DNA of 64,000 nt from Psychrobacter immobilis (GTDB lineage: Bacteria; Pseudomonadota; Gammaproteobacteria; Pseudomonadales; Moraxellaceae), in contig NZ_CAJGZN010000007.1 in NCBI RefSeq assembly GCF_904846235.1, positions 62,001-126,000 on the forward strand, written 5' to 3'. Under the pieces are notes generated by a model. The model was not told the origin of the DNA, ran no database searches, and was given only the letters and a program-made list of their open reading frames with translations. The translations under genes and the position numbers were made by a program. This document shows, piece after piece, positions 1-8,860 of this stretch; position 1 is the stretch's first letter, and each line of letters starts with the position of its first letter.

Positions 1-127
1 CCACGGCAATTTCGCCATCAGAAAAACGCGTGATGTCAGCTTTACCAAGAGGTATGTGAAGATGATCGGCTACGGTTTTTGCTAATTCTGGGTGGGCATT
101 ACCCGTAAAAATCGCCAAATAAGGCAT
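1..127 (-). CDS. prs: Ribose-phosphate pyrophosphokinase, N-terminal part
   Basis: Makes PRPP from ribose 5-phosphate and ATP for purine, pyrimidine, His, Trp and NAD synthesis in the cytoplasm. Only the first 42 codons are present; the gene runs off the left edge. The visible N-terminus contains FTGNAHPELA and ITRFSDGEIAV, the start and the RFSDGE motif of bacterial Prs. The ATG at 125-127 is preceded by an AGGA ribosome-binding site. It lies downstream of ispE and two tRNA-Gln genes on the same strand, a classic gammaproteobacterial arrangement. Confidence 0.93.
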   Translation of the reverse strand, partial: MPYLAIFTGNAHPELAKTVADHLHIPLGKADITRFSDGEIAV

Positions 128-236
128 GACAGAAGTCCTATTGATTGACTCAAGCAGCGACCGCTAAGCAGTGTCAAACTGCTCAAATTAAGAAAAGAGT
201 GGTGAAGGTGTTGAAGTATACTATTACAGTAAAAAA

Positions 237-312
237 TGGCAGGGGTAGCTGGACTCGAACCAACGGATGTCAGGATCAAAACCTGATGCCTTACCAACTT
301 GGCTATACCCCT
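237..312 (-). tRNA. tRNA-Gln (anticodon TTG), copy 1
   Basis: Reading the minus strand gives a 76-nt cloverleaf with an encoded CCA. The acceptor stem AGGGGTA/TACCCCT is a perfect 7 bp. The anticodon stem TCAGG/CCTGA holds loop TTTTGAT, so the anticodon is TTG and decodes CAA. The T-arm contains GGTTCGAGTCC. It is identical over its full length to the second copy at 553-628. Confidence 0.97.
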
Positions 313-552
313 GTAATGTCTAGGCTATGAACAACCGATATTTAATAGCGACTAAGTAGTCGTTCTTAATATAGTGTCATGACCTGTCAGTTATCTAAAA
401 AACGGATAAACCGTTTAAAACATAACTTTTCCCTAGCGGTGTCCATTGCGAACTATACCGAAACTGGGATAACGTTGTCAATGACAATAAGATAAGTGGC
501 TGTCTATAAACCGCTTATACTCGATGTATCTCTAACGCTTCGTACTAAAAAA

Positions 553-628
553 TGGCAGGGGTAGCTGGACTCGAACCAACGGATGTCAGGATCAAAACCT
601 GATGCCTTACCAACTTGGCTATACCCCT
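553..628 (-). tRNA. tRNA-Gln (anticodon TTG), copy 2
   Basis: Identical in all 76 nt to the copy at 237-312: 7-bp acceptor stem, TTG anticodon, encoded CCA. It is the promoter-proximal copy, with a good sigma-70 promoter just upstream at 642-669. The 240-bp spacer between the copies has no gene; it could be a processed spacer of one precursor or hold a second promoter. Confidence 0.97.
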
Positions 629-641
629 ATTGTGGCGACCT

Positions 642-669
642 ATTATAAGTAAATTTTCAGATTTTGCAA
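642..669 (-). promoter_or_regulatory. Sigma-70 promoter for tRNA-Gln
   Basis: On the minus strand, TTGCAA (664-669) and a perfect TATAAT (642-647) are separated by 16 bases. The expected start is near 635, a few bases before the mature tRNA 5' end at 628. Strength and placement suit a stable-RNA promoter; it may also feed prs. Confidence 0.6.
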
Positions 670-795
670 GTCATTTGCTGCTTTTTCTGGTATTTATTCA
701 TCATAGGTTACTGCTGGCGCTATTTTAGCAAATTAAAATCGGCAATCCTACCACTGTCATTATTTAGATGATAAGAAATCTAAAGGTTATATGTG

Positions 796-1761
796 CTATT
801 TTAAGTTTCCAACGATATATGCCGTACAAGGCGCATCTGCAATCCACTTCGCCACAAGCTTTTCATTAGTAGCCACACTCGCATCCAACGGCAAAAACAC
901 GGCACTACCAGAGCCAGTCATTCGTGCTGTGCCGAGTGTTTGCGCTTCTAACCCCTGTAGATAACTTAAGGCATCTGCAACAGCAGGAGCAAGGTTCGTC
1001 ACCACTGGAGTAAAGACATTATGATAAGGCGGAGTGAGCGTTTGTACATAGTCAGTGTATTGGTTTTTGATGGTTGCAACCGATAGGGGCGCGACATCTC
1101 GCTGTAGCTTGGGATGGGCGAATAGTTTAGCAGTATTTACATGAGCGTTAGGCGTCAGTACTAAATATTGCTGGTCAGGCAACTCAATCGTAGTCAGTTC
1201 TTCACCAATACCCATGGCAATAGCGTCTTGACCAAAGATAAATATAGGTACATCCGCACCTACAGTCGCGCCAATCTTTATAAGCTCATCACAGGTAAAA
1301 TTAAGCTGCCAAATCTCATTGAGCACTAGTATAGCCGTTGCTGCATTAGATGAGCCACCGCCTAGACCCGCGCCCATTGGCAAGTGCTTATCTAAAGTGA
1401 TATGCACTTTTGCCAACTGCTCAGGTAAAGTGTTTGACTGTATGGCAGATGCTAGCAGTGCGCGCGCTGATTTGAAAATTAAATTATCTTCTATATTAAT
1501 AGTGATAGCCTCTGCACCATCTAATACTAGTAGCTGGTGACAGAGTTGATTAGCGCTTAATTCACGAGCTATAGTAGAAATTACGACATTGTTGCTAACC
1601 GAAAAATGCAAATAATCGCCCCAGTCGAGCAGGCGAAATACCGTTTGCAAATTATGATAGCCGTCGGTACGTTTACCAGTAATATGCAAAAATAGATTGA
1701 GTTTTGCGGGTGATAAACGGGTAATCGTAGAAGCAAATGATGCGGCTATATTTTCAGTCAT
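796..1761 (-). CDS. ispE: 4-diphosphocytidyl-2-C-methyl-D-erythritol kinase
   Basis: GHMP-family kinase that phosphorylates CDP-methylerythritol in the MEP isoprenoid pathway. The N-terminal motif SPAKLNLFLHI (residues 17-27) and the glycine-rich ATP loop PMGAGLGGGSSNAAT (128-142) are both intact, as is a late Gly/Ser segment TGSGSAVF. At 321 aa it is somewhat longer than the usual ~285. It starts with ATG and lies between lolB and tRNA-Gln/prs on the minus strand, the usual neighbourhood. Confidence 0.95.
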   Translation of the reverse strand: MTENIAASFASTITRLSPAKLNLFLHITGKRTDGYHNLQTVFRLLDWGDYLHFSVSNNVVISTIARELSANQLCHQLLVLDGAEAITINIEDNLIFKSARALLASAIQSNTLPEQLAKVHITLDKHLPMGAGLGGGSSNAATAILVLNEIWQLNFTCDELIKIGATVGADVPIFIFGQDAIAMGIGEELTTIELPDQQYLVLTPNAHVNTAKLFAHPKLQRDVAPLSVATIKNQYTDYVQTLTPPYHNVFTPVVTNLAPAVADALSYLQGLEAQTLGTARMTGSGSAVFLPLDASVATNEKLVAKWIADAPCTAYIVGNLK

Positions 1762-1851
1762 ATTTTTTTATCATAAGGTGCAGTTATAAACAGCTATCTT
1801 AATTAGCAATGATGGTTTTTAGCAGGCTTTCTGTTGTTAATAAAAGATGGA

Positions 1852-2484
1852 TTAATGGTTAATCGTCATTACAACTTTGTTACCTTGTGGCTGTACAGCA
1901 CTAATTTTACTAGGTAACTTATCCGTACCTTTATAAGTAAAGCTGGCTGTCCACTCACCATTGACTGAGCTAACTAAACGGTTCTGATCATCCAGTTGTG
2001 GTGCACTATCTGAAGGTGCCGGGCGACCAGAAATCCAGTAAGGCATTTGTGAAATTGGTGCTTGCCAACCAGTGGCTTTCTTTAGCAAGGTTTCAGGATC
2101 GTCAGCGGTCAATGTACCTGTCTTTTCGCTAACTAGAGTAGCGGTCTGACCATTGTATTCAATGTTGGTTTTGCCGATACCAAGTGCGCCAATCAGCTCA
2201 ATGGCAAATCGGTCATTTTGCTGACCCCATGCATAGAACGCACTACCACCTTGAGTACCGGTCGAATCATTCGCAGGCGTCGTTACCCCAATTTTACCGG
2301 TGATATTGAAGCTCTCTAGCTTTTTAGGTTGCTCAGCGTTTTGACCTTGTACAGGGGTCGTTGGCTGGTTAGTCGCGTTAGCCGTTTTTAATGACTGACA
2401 ACCAGAGGTAATGACCATTGCTGCAGTCATAGCAGTAAACAGAGCCAATTTATTTGGTTTATAAGAAGTGATTGATGCTGACAT
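1852..2484 (-). CDS. lolB: Outer-membrane lipoprotein LolB
   Basis: Receives lipoproteins from the periplasmic carrier LolA and inserts them into the outer membrane. The 210-aa protein has a lipoprotein signal peptide ending in the lipobox ITSGC (Cys29), then the family pattern FNITGKIGV and later ATGWQAPISQMPYWISGRPAP, typical of LolB. It is 90 bp upstream of ispE and co-oriented, the common lolB-ispE order, so a shared transcript is likely. Confidence 0.9.
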   Translation of the reverse strand: MSASITSYKPNKLALFTAMTAAMVITSGCQSLKTANATNQPTTPVQGQNAEQPKKLESFNITGKIGVTTPANDSTGTQGGSAFYAWGQQNDRFAIELIGALGIGKTNIEYNGQTATLVSEKTGTLTADDPETLLKKATGWQAPISQMPYWISGRPAPSDSAPQLDDQNRLVSSVNGEWTASFTYKGTDKLPSKISAVQPQGNKVVMTINH

Positions 2485-2675
2485 AATAGTTTCTCAAAAT
2501 GGAAAAATGAACAAAGATATTAGCTTAAGCGTTATTTGTTGCTCGGTTATGCACGGCTGTTAGCTTCTTATAACGACCTTGTAATTTATAAATGCTTCGT
2601 TATTTATAAAAACCTTATCAACTATCATATCTCTGTGACTACAAAGCTCGAATAACATATCCAAAATCAGCGCTA

Positions 2676-4631
2676 TTAATACAGCTGTATGCGGTCATTG
2701 ATATTATGCTGTCCAAATGAGAAGCGCTGCTGCAAATCTGCGAGTAATGCTTCAACTTTGTCATTGTTACCTAAGCCTTGATAGGCGCGCAATAGCAGGG
2801 TGCCTGAGCGCAGAGTTGGCAGCACATCATAAGGTGTCTGTAGATAGTCGATGACCTGCTGATAGTCCTCTTTGGCCAATGCATTGCCCGCCAAGACATT
2901 TAGGGCTTGCAGATGTAGGTCGTTATCATAACGTGGGTCATCATAGCGAATCTGGATAATCGCGGTAGCTAGTGCCAGACCTTGCTCTGAGCTGCGCTCA
3001 TTTGCCAGTAGTAACTGTGCATAGCTCAACTGATAGGACAAGTTGCTAGGATCTAATGCCTGCAAATGGTTGAGCAGGGTGCGCTTAACGACATAGTCTT
3101 CTTTATCATCTAACAGCTGAGCCCGTGCAAAGAGTAGCATTTCATTATCAGGATATTTACGAGCGGCACGGGTCAGTAAGCGCAGTGCTTCATCCGACTC
3201 GTTTTGTTGCCACAAGATATCGGCCTGCATGACAAAAGTGTCAGGCGCGAATACCGTGAAGTCTTTGCGCAGCTTCTCTAAAGTCGCGATTGCCCCATCG
3301 ACGTCGTTATCGAGTAATTCAAACGCCACTACTTTTCTACGCGCTTCTAACACCAAGTCCTCTTGCATGACGCCATTGAGGTAGTATTTAGCTTGATCGA
3401 ACAACTGCTGACGCTCAGCACTGATACCCAGATAATAATAGGCTTGATCAAGATAAGCTGGACTCTTAGCAAGCATATTGAGTAGCTCATCAGCACTAGC
3501 GTACTCTTCAATATCCAAGCTCACTAAGGCTGCGAGCAGAGTAATCTCAGAATCATCACTGAAGCGGCTATGCGCCTCAAGCAGTAACTTCCACGCTTGT
3601 TCGCTTTGCTTTAAATCTAATAGATAGCGAATCTCATATAGATATAAGCTTTTGCTATCAGGGTTGCGTAGACGAGCTTGACTGACATAATTGATGACGG
3701 TTTCTGCGGTCACGATTTTACGCAATATATCGGCTTTTAAGGTAATAAAGGGCACATAGTCTGGCTGACGCTCTAGCGCTCGATTGATATGAACAATAGC
3801 CACTTCAGGTTCGTTAAACTGATAGAGTAAACCTGCTTTTAACACTGACAATGAGGCATTTTGCTCGCTATCTAGCGGCTGCAACGCAGCAAGAAGTTCA
3901 CGTTTGTCTTCATCATTATTTGGGTAAATACCTATGAGGATTTCGCTTAAGTCTGCGCGTGGATCATAGCGCAAGATGCGGTTTAAAGTTTCACCCGCTA
4001 ATATGTAGTCGTGGGCACGTAAGGCCAAATGCGCGACATAAAACCAAGCAGGTACGTGGTCAGGGTTTTGGTCCTGCCATGTCTTGGCAAACTGTAATGA
4101 ATCTTCAACCTTTTCATTACGCAAAGACAAGCTAAGCGCTCTCTCAAACACGGCTGTCGCATCTTCTTTAAAAGACTGTTGCTTATAAATAGAGACCGCG
4201 CGTCGTTTGTCATCGCGATCAGCAGCAAACTCGGCATCCAGTAGAGCGTACAAGCTTGGTTCACTAAGCTCAGGCTGCCATAGGCTGGCTGGCGCTAGGC
4301 CGTTAATGTTTTTTACGTTTTCTATGGTGAGCGTATCTTCATTATAAGGTGTATCAATCGCAGCACTATCATCATTTAGCTTATTGCCAGTTACCTTATT
4401 GTTAGCTGCTTTATTATCGGTAGCAACGGATACCTTAGGAATTTTTGCTTCTAGCAATACATCGGGATGGCTGGCATGAACAGGGGCTGCCAAACACAGG
4501 CACACAGCTAGAGACAACGCTAACTTATATCGTTGACACAGGCGCTCAATAGCGACACGCAATAAAGCACGGAAGCTAGAGTATTCGCTATAGGAATGTG
4601 GTGACCGAAGTAATGACCCAAAAAAAATCAT
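2676..4631 (-). CDS. Secreted tetratricopeptide-repeat protein
   Basis: A 651-aa protein with an N-terminal hydrophobic segment (about residues 36-53, ending PVHA) suggesting export to the periplasm or outer membrane. After a polar linker there are many helical repeats of TPR type, for example ALNRILRYDPRA, HINRALERQPDYVPF and LLTRAARKYPDN. Such proteins are scaffolds for envelope assembly or secretion. The partner is unknown. It precedes lolB and is divergent from hemA. The long positively charged N-region before the hydrophobic stretch makes the exact start uncertain. Confidence 0.8.
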   Translation of the reverse strand: MIFFGSLLRSPHSYSEYSSFRALLRVAIERLCQRYKLALSLAVCLCLAAPVHASHPDVLLEAKIPKVSVATDNKAANNKVTGNKLNDDSAAIDTPYNEDTLTIENVKNINGLAPASLWQPELSEPSLYALLDAEFAADRDDKRRAVSIYKQQSFKEDATAVFERALSLSLRNEKVEDSLQFAKTWQDQNPDHVPAWFYVAHLALRAHDYILAGETLNRILRYDPRADLSEILIGIYPNNDEDKRELLAALQPLDSEQNASLSVLKAGLLYQFNEPEVAIVHINRALERQPDYVPFITLKADILRKIVTAETVINYVSQARLRNPDSKSLYLYEIRYLLDLKQSEQAWKLLLEAHSRFSDDSEITLLAALVSLDIEEYASADELLNMLAKSPAYLDQAYYYLGISAERQQLFDQAKYYLNGVMQEDLVLEARRKVVAFELLDNDVDGAIATLEKLRKDFTVFAPDTFVMQADILWQQNESDEALRLLTRAARKYPDNEMLLFARAQLLDDKEDYVVKRTLLNHLQALDPSNLSYQLSYAQLLLANERSSEQGLALATAIIQIRYDDPRYDNDLHLQALNVLAGNALAKEDYQQVIDYLQTPYDVLPTLRSGTLLLRAYQGLGNNDKVEALLADLQQRFSFGQHNINDRIQLY

Positions 4632-5182
4632 AGATAGCCGTATTCGCCCATGGTTTACCTACACAGATAAGGCAAGTTTGTTTTAATCATTTTAAGTTAA
4701 ATATTGGCAATATGTACCCATGACAAACATTATAAGAGTAGACCGATGAGATAAACAATAGCATCCGTGTTACTCAGATAGTGGCATGTCTGACTGTATG
4801 AATGTGCTACTAGTAGCGAGTACGTCGCCAAAGAACGATACTGCAGATGATTAAATGTAGATATGTCTGTCGAACTGAACATTATAGAAATATAACAAGT
4901 TAAGATAGAGTAAGCGAATGATTTAACGTTATATTATTGACCATAAGTCAAAACCCAGCTATTGATTTTATAAATCGTATGAGTAGTTGATTTGTTACAT
5001 TTGCGACCAGATACAGAGATATGGTTATCATAGATGGGTGAGTGTTAATTAAAGCCCGCAATAATGATATAATAGGCGGTTTTTAGGGTCTTCCTTTTTA
5101 GCGCTGTCGTCAAAAACTGTCTTTTAAAAATAATAAGATAGCGTAAGGGGCAACTGAGCGTCATGTTTATGGTCTATCGATA
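4632..5182. other. Divergent intergenic region upstream of hemA
   Basis: About 550 bp between the TPR gene and hemA, AT-rich, with no convincing gene. The only clear signal is the hemA promoter at its right end. I see no terminator or structured RNA. Confidence 0.6.
5045..5073 (+). promoter_or_regulatory. hemA promoter (extended -10)
   Basis: A perfect TATAAT at 5068-5073 with the upstream TGA of an extended -10 (TGATATAAT). The -35 TTAATT (5045-5050, 17-bp spacer) is weak, which fits dependence on the extended element. The predicted start near 5080 gives a leader of about 100 nt. Confidence 0.55.
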
Positions 5183-5183
5183 A
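5163..5183 (+). CDS. Possible 6-codon leader peptide of hemA
   Basis: ATG TTT ATG GTC TAT CGA TAA encodes MFMVYR, and its stop overlaps the hemA start by one base (TAATG). The only purine-rich ribosome-binding site nearby, AAGGGG at 5145-5150, sits before this leader rather than before hemA. hemA may therefore be translated by reinitiation. This is inference from layout only. Confidence 0.35.
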   Translation: MFMVYR

Positions 5184-6595
5184 TGAGATTAGTGGTCATT
5201 GGGGTCAATCACAAAACTGCACCAGTCGCTCTGCGAGAGCGCTTGGCGCTTGTGGGTGACGATGTAAATGTCGCACTCAAACAAATAGAAGCCTTTACTG
5301 ATGGTAGCGTGATCGTCTCTACTTGTAACCGCACCGAAATCTATGCGCTAGTGCCGCACACTTCAACGTCGCATCATGCTAATAGCCAATTGTCTGACTC
5401 ACAATCATCCGATATACAGGATGTCAAAGCTGCTGGCCATTCATCATCTAATAATGCTTTTAGTAGTAGCATGAATATCTCGTCTGCTGCGATTAGTGCG
5501 CATATTACCAAAATCAAAACGTGGCTGGCTGACTTCAAGCAATTGCCACTCGTTGATATTGATCCTTATCTCTATGTACATCGTGATACCCATGCATTGA
5601 CTCATTGGTTAAGAGTAGCGGCTGGTCTCGATTCTATGATACTGGGCGAGCCGCAGATTCTCGGGCAAATCAAAAACTCTGTGCATCTGGCTCAAGACCA
5701 AAAAGTACTCAGCAATCAGCTCGGCTGGATCATCGATCAAGTATTCGCTGCTGCCAAACGAGTGCGTAATGAGACGCAGGTTGGCGCACAGGCTGTATCG
5801 CTTAGCTTTGCTGCCGCCAAATTGGTCACACAGATATTTGATGATTTACCTAGTCGTACTCTACTGGTCGTTGCAGCAGGTGAGATGAATCGCTTGGTTG
5901 CTACCCATATCGCAGGGTTAGGGGTCGGGCGCGTCATTATCTGTAACCGTAATCCCGAACGTGCCGAAGCGTTAGCGGCTGAACTACGTGGCCCTAATCG
6001 CCGCGTAGACGTTAGACCTTTACAGGAGTTGCCGCAAGTATTGGCAGAAGCCGATATCGTTAGCAGTTGTAGTGGCAGTATGGATTTGTTGATTGATAAG
6101 ACAATGACCATACAAGCGCTAAAGCGTCGCCGTTATCAGCCAATGCTTATGATAGATCTGGCCGTACCGCGCGATATTGATTCTACCATTAGCCGTATTG
6201 ATGACGTTTATCTGTACTCTGTCGATGATTTGCAGCATGTCATCGCAGGTAATATCGAACAGCGTCGCCAAGCCGCAGTGGATGCTGAGCTGCTAGTCAG
6301 TCAATTGGTGGTTGAGATAGATCGCCGCTTTCAGGTTCGCCAAGTTGGTAAAGATATTCAGCAATACCGCGCGTGTACTCAAGGTCAGGTGGATAAGCTG
6401 CTGCATGAATCTATTGCTAAGCTGCAACAGGACGATGTCAGTCCAGAAGATATCATCACTGAGCTATCGCGACGTTTGACTCAAACACTGACCCATGCAC
6501 CATCGAAACTGATGCGCAAAGCCGCACGCGAAGGCGATAGTGAGTTGCTAGACTTCGTGGTGTCAGGACTACAAGATGCTCATCGAGGGCATTGA
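5183..6595 (+). CDS. hemA: Glutamyl-tRNA reductase
   Basis: Reduces glutamyl-tRNA to glutamate-1-semialdehyde, the first committed step of tetrapyrrole synthesis by the C5 route. Starts GVNHKTAPVALRERLAL; the catalytic Cys48 lies in STCNRTE, followed by AGLDSMILGEPQILGQ, an NADPH-binding domain and the C-terminal dimerisation helices ending with HAPSKLMRKAA. At 470 aa it is about 50 longer than the E. coli enzyme. The excess is a Ser/His/Asn-rich insertion at about residues 58-104, just after the catalytic loop. No good ribosome-binding site is adjacent to its ATG. Confidence 0.96.
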   Translation: MRLVVIGVNHKTAPVALRERLALVGDDVNVALKQIEAFTDGSVIVSTCNRTEIYALVPHTSTSHHANSQLSDSQSSDIQDVKAAGHSSSNNAFSSSMNISSAAISAHITKIKTWLADFKQLPLVDIDPYLYVHRDTHALTHWLRVAAGLDSMILGEPQILGQIKNSVHLAQDQKVLSNQLGWIIDQVFAAAKRVRNETQVGAQAVSLSFAAAKLVTQIFDDLPSRTLLVVAAGEMNRLVATHIAGLGVGRVIICNRNPERAEALAAELRGPNRRVDVRPLQELPQVLAEADIVSSCSGSMDLLIDKTMTIQALKRRRYQPMLMIDLAVPRDIDSTISRIDDVYLYSVDDLQHVIAGNIEQRRQAAVDAELLVSQLVVEIDRRFQVRQVGKDIQQYRACTQGQVDKLLHESIAKLQQDDVSPEDIITELSRRLTQTLTHAPSKLMRKAAREGDSELLDFVVSGLQDAHRGH

Positions 6596-6951
6596 TGCTT
6601 TCATCGTGGCTGTATAAGTCAAAACTTATCAACCAATACCTACCAATAAATGCTCGATAGCGCAAGTCATATCGTTGCCTGAGCGTATCGTTGTCAACCT
6701 TCAGTATCAGTGCTAATATCAAGCTCTCATGGATGGCTTAGGTCAAGATATGTGCTGGTGTTTGCTCGTAATATGACTACAAATATATTAACTTAATGTT
6801 AGTAGACCTCATCAGTGTCCGTTGTTTTTTGTTCGTTTAAAGACAATGCATCTCTAGACAGCGCAAGACCTCACCATCGAATAATAGCACTTGATTATAG
6901 TGCTATCTGATCCATGTCGCATATTATCTAACCATACACTAGGAGTGTTCA
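6596..6951. other. Intergenic region after hemA
   Basis: 356 bp without a supported gene. There is no clear terminator for hemA. The right end carries the AGGAG site of the following aminotransferase. Confidence 0.5.
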
Positions 6952-8088
6952 ATGCCTGCATTACGTCAAGATATCGATCCAAACGGCTTATTAGAGTATT
7001 CAGTGGTTTACACCGATCGTGCGCTGAACCATATGTCAAAAGACTTTCAGCAAGTGATGAACGACCTATCTAGTGACCTAAAATCTGTGTATAACGCGGA
7101 CGCAGTGGTGATCGTTCCTGGTTCTGGTACTTATGGTATGGAAGCCGTCGCTCGCCAGTTGGCAAATGATGAAGACTGCCTAATCATTCGTAATGGTTGG
7201 TTCAGCTATCGTTGGACGCAAATTTTAGAAAAAGGCAAAATCGCTAAATCATCTATAGTCCTTACGGCCAATCGTGCCGATGATAGTGAGTCGCCAAAGC
7301 CGTTTGCTCCAGTTGATATCGACGTTGCCGTAGCCAAAATCAAAGAAGAAAAACCAGCAGTGGTATTTGCCCCGCATGTTGAAACCTCATCGGGCATCAT
7401 CTTATCAGATGACTATATCAAAGCGTTGAGTGAGGCTGTGCATAGCGTTGGCGGACTGTTAGTCATTGATTGCATCGCCTCAGGCTGCGTATGGCTAGAT
7501 ATGAAAGCATTGGGTATCGATGTGCTGATTAGCGCACCGCAAAAAGGTTGGAGCAGTACACCGGGCGCTGGTTTGGTCATGCTAAGCGATGCTGCTGTCA
7601 AAAAAGTAGACAGCACTGAATCTGATAGCTTTAGTATCGACCTAAAGCAATGGTTGAATATCATGCGTGCTTACGAAAATGGCGGTCATGCGTACCATGC
7701 GACTATGCCGACAGACAGCTTACGTCAGTTCCGTGATGCCGTGAATGAAGCCAAAGCAATCGGTTTTGATAAATTGTGTGACGCGCAGTGGGCACTTGGC
7801 AAACGTATCCGTGAAGTATTAGAAGCCAAGGGCGTTGAGAGCGTCGCTGCCGAAGGTTTTAAAGCACCTGGTGTGGTCGTCTCTTATACCGATCGTGATG
7901 ACATGCATAAAGGTAGCGCGTTTGCTGAAATCGGAGTGCAAATCGCTGCTGGCGTACCATTAAAAGTGGGCGAGCCCGATAACTTCAAAACTTTCCGTTT
8001 GGGTCTATTTGGCTTGGACAAATTAACTGATATCGATGGCACAGTAGCGCGTTTTGAAACGGCACTTGATAAAGTGTTGAGTCAGTAA
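6952..8088 (+). CDS. Class V PLP-dependent aminotransferase
   Basis: A 378-aa fold-type I enzyme of the alanine-glyoxylate / serine-pyruvate aminotransferase family. PGSGTYGMEAVARQ (residues 56-69) is the phosphate-binding turn, VIDCIASG (171-178) holds the cofactor-ring aspartate, and the Schiff-base lysine is Lys198 in SAPQKGWSSTPG. AGGAG lies 6 bases before the ATG. The neighbours give no pathway, so the substrate (serine, alanine or similar, with glyoxylate or pyruvate) is unresolved. It ends before a strong terminator and appears monocistronic. Confidence 0.85.
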   Translation: MPALRQDIDPNGLLEYSVVYTDRALNHMSKDFQQVMNDLSSDLKSVYNADAVVIVPGSGTYGMEAVARQLANDEDCLIIRNGWFSYRWTQILEKGKIAKSSIVLTANRADDSESPKPFAPVDIDVAVAKIKEEKPAVVFAPHVETSSGIILSDDYIKALSEAVHSVGGLLVIDCIASGCVWLDMKALGIDVLISAPQKGWSSTPGAGLVMLSDAAVKKVDSTESDSFSIDLKQWLNIMRAYENGGHAYHATMPTDSLRQFRDAVNEAKAIGFDKLCDAQWALGKRIREVLEAKGVESVAAEGFKAPGVVVSYTDRDDMHKGSAFAEIGVQIAAGVPLKVGEPDNFKTFRLGLFGLDKLTDIDGTVARFETALDKVLSQ

Positions 8089-8191
8089 AGATACCAAGTA
8101 AGATGGCTAATAAAAAATATTAATAGGATAGTTTATTAAGTCTTTTTCACTGCCCTTTTTAAAGCCTTTGCGGTACAGTCTTTACAGTTAT

Positions 8192-8237
8192 AAAAAATAC
8201 TGAACTATTAGCATTATGCTAGGTTCAGTATTTTTTT
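8192..8237. terminator. Strong bidirectional terminator
   Basis: Arms AAAAAATACTGAAC (8192-8205) and GTTCAGTATTTTTT (8223-8236) are perfectly complementary. The loop contains a second small stem TAGCA/TGCTA. A-run and T-run flanks allow termination on either strand. Confidence 0.85.
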
Positions 8238-8324
8238 ACCTTTTTATTATATTTTATAATATAATGTATTTTTATAAATTAATACTCAAGTACGTATTTA
8301 ATAAACTTAATTAGGTAGTCCGTT

Positions 8325-8762
8325 ATGAGCATACAAATAGACTGGCAAGCATTTACGCCGATCTCCTTAGTTGGGGGTCTGATGCTAGGCGTAGCGACGG
8401 TTATCTTACTGCTGGGTATTGGCCGTATAGCAGGTATCAGTGGTATTTTTTCAAGCCTACTAAAGCCCAAGCGTGTAGAGATGTGGCAGGTGCTGTTTAT
8501 ACTGGGTCTGGTCATCTCACCACTGCTATATCAGTTGGCAAGACCGCTACCTGAGGTAGCTATCAGTACTTCCGTGCCATTATTGATTGGTGCAGGGTTA
8601 TTGGTCGGCTTCGGCACGCGTTTAGGTTCAGGATGCACGAGTGGGCATGGTATCTGTGGTAACGCACGGCTGTCTCCACGGTCATTGGCAGCGACTGTCA
8701 CCTTTATGCTGTTTGGGATTGTGACCGTTTATATCGGTCGTCACGTACTAGGCCTACTATAG
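8325..8762 (+). CDS. YeeE/YedE family membrane protein, half 1
   Basis: A 145-aa polytopic inner-membrane protein with about four hydrophobic segments. GFGTRLGSGCTSGHGICG is the Cys-containing signature of the YeeE/YedE (TsuA-like) sulfur-transport family. Full-length members have about 350-400 aa; here the unit is split, with its partner following at 8861. The family imports thiosulfate or related sulfur species; the substrate here is inferred. No sulfurtransferase or regulator gene sits beside it. Confidence 0.85.
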   Translation: MSIQIDWQAFTPISLVGGLMLGVATVILLLGIGRIAGISGIFSSLLKPKRVEMWQVLFILGLVISPLLYQLARPLPEVAISTSVPLLIGAGLLVGFGTRLGSGCTSGHGICGNARLSPRSLAATVTFMLFGIVTVYIGRHVLGLL

Positions 8763-8860
8763 CGAACTCATGGCAGATTGCCAGATGAAGACTGATGGTC
8801 GGACTCATACGCGAACGACATATGATGGTTAATAAAAGATAATAATAGCGAGATACGACG

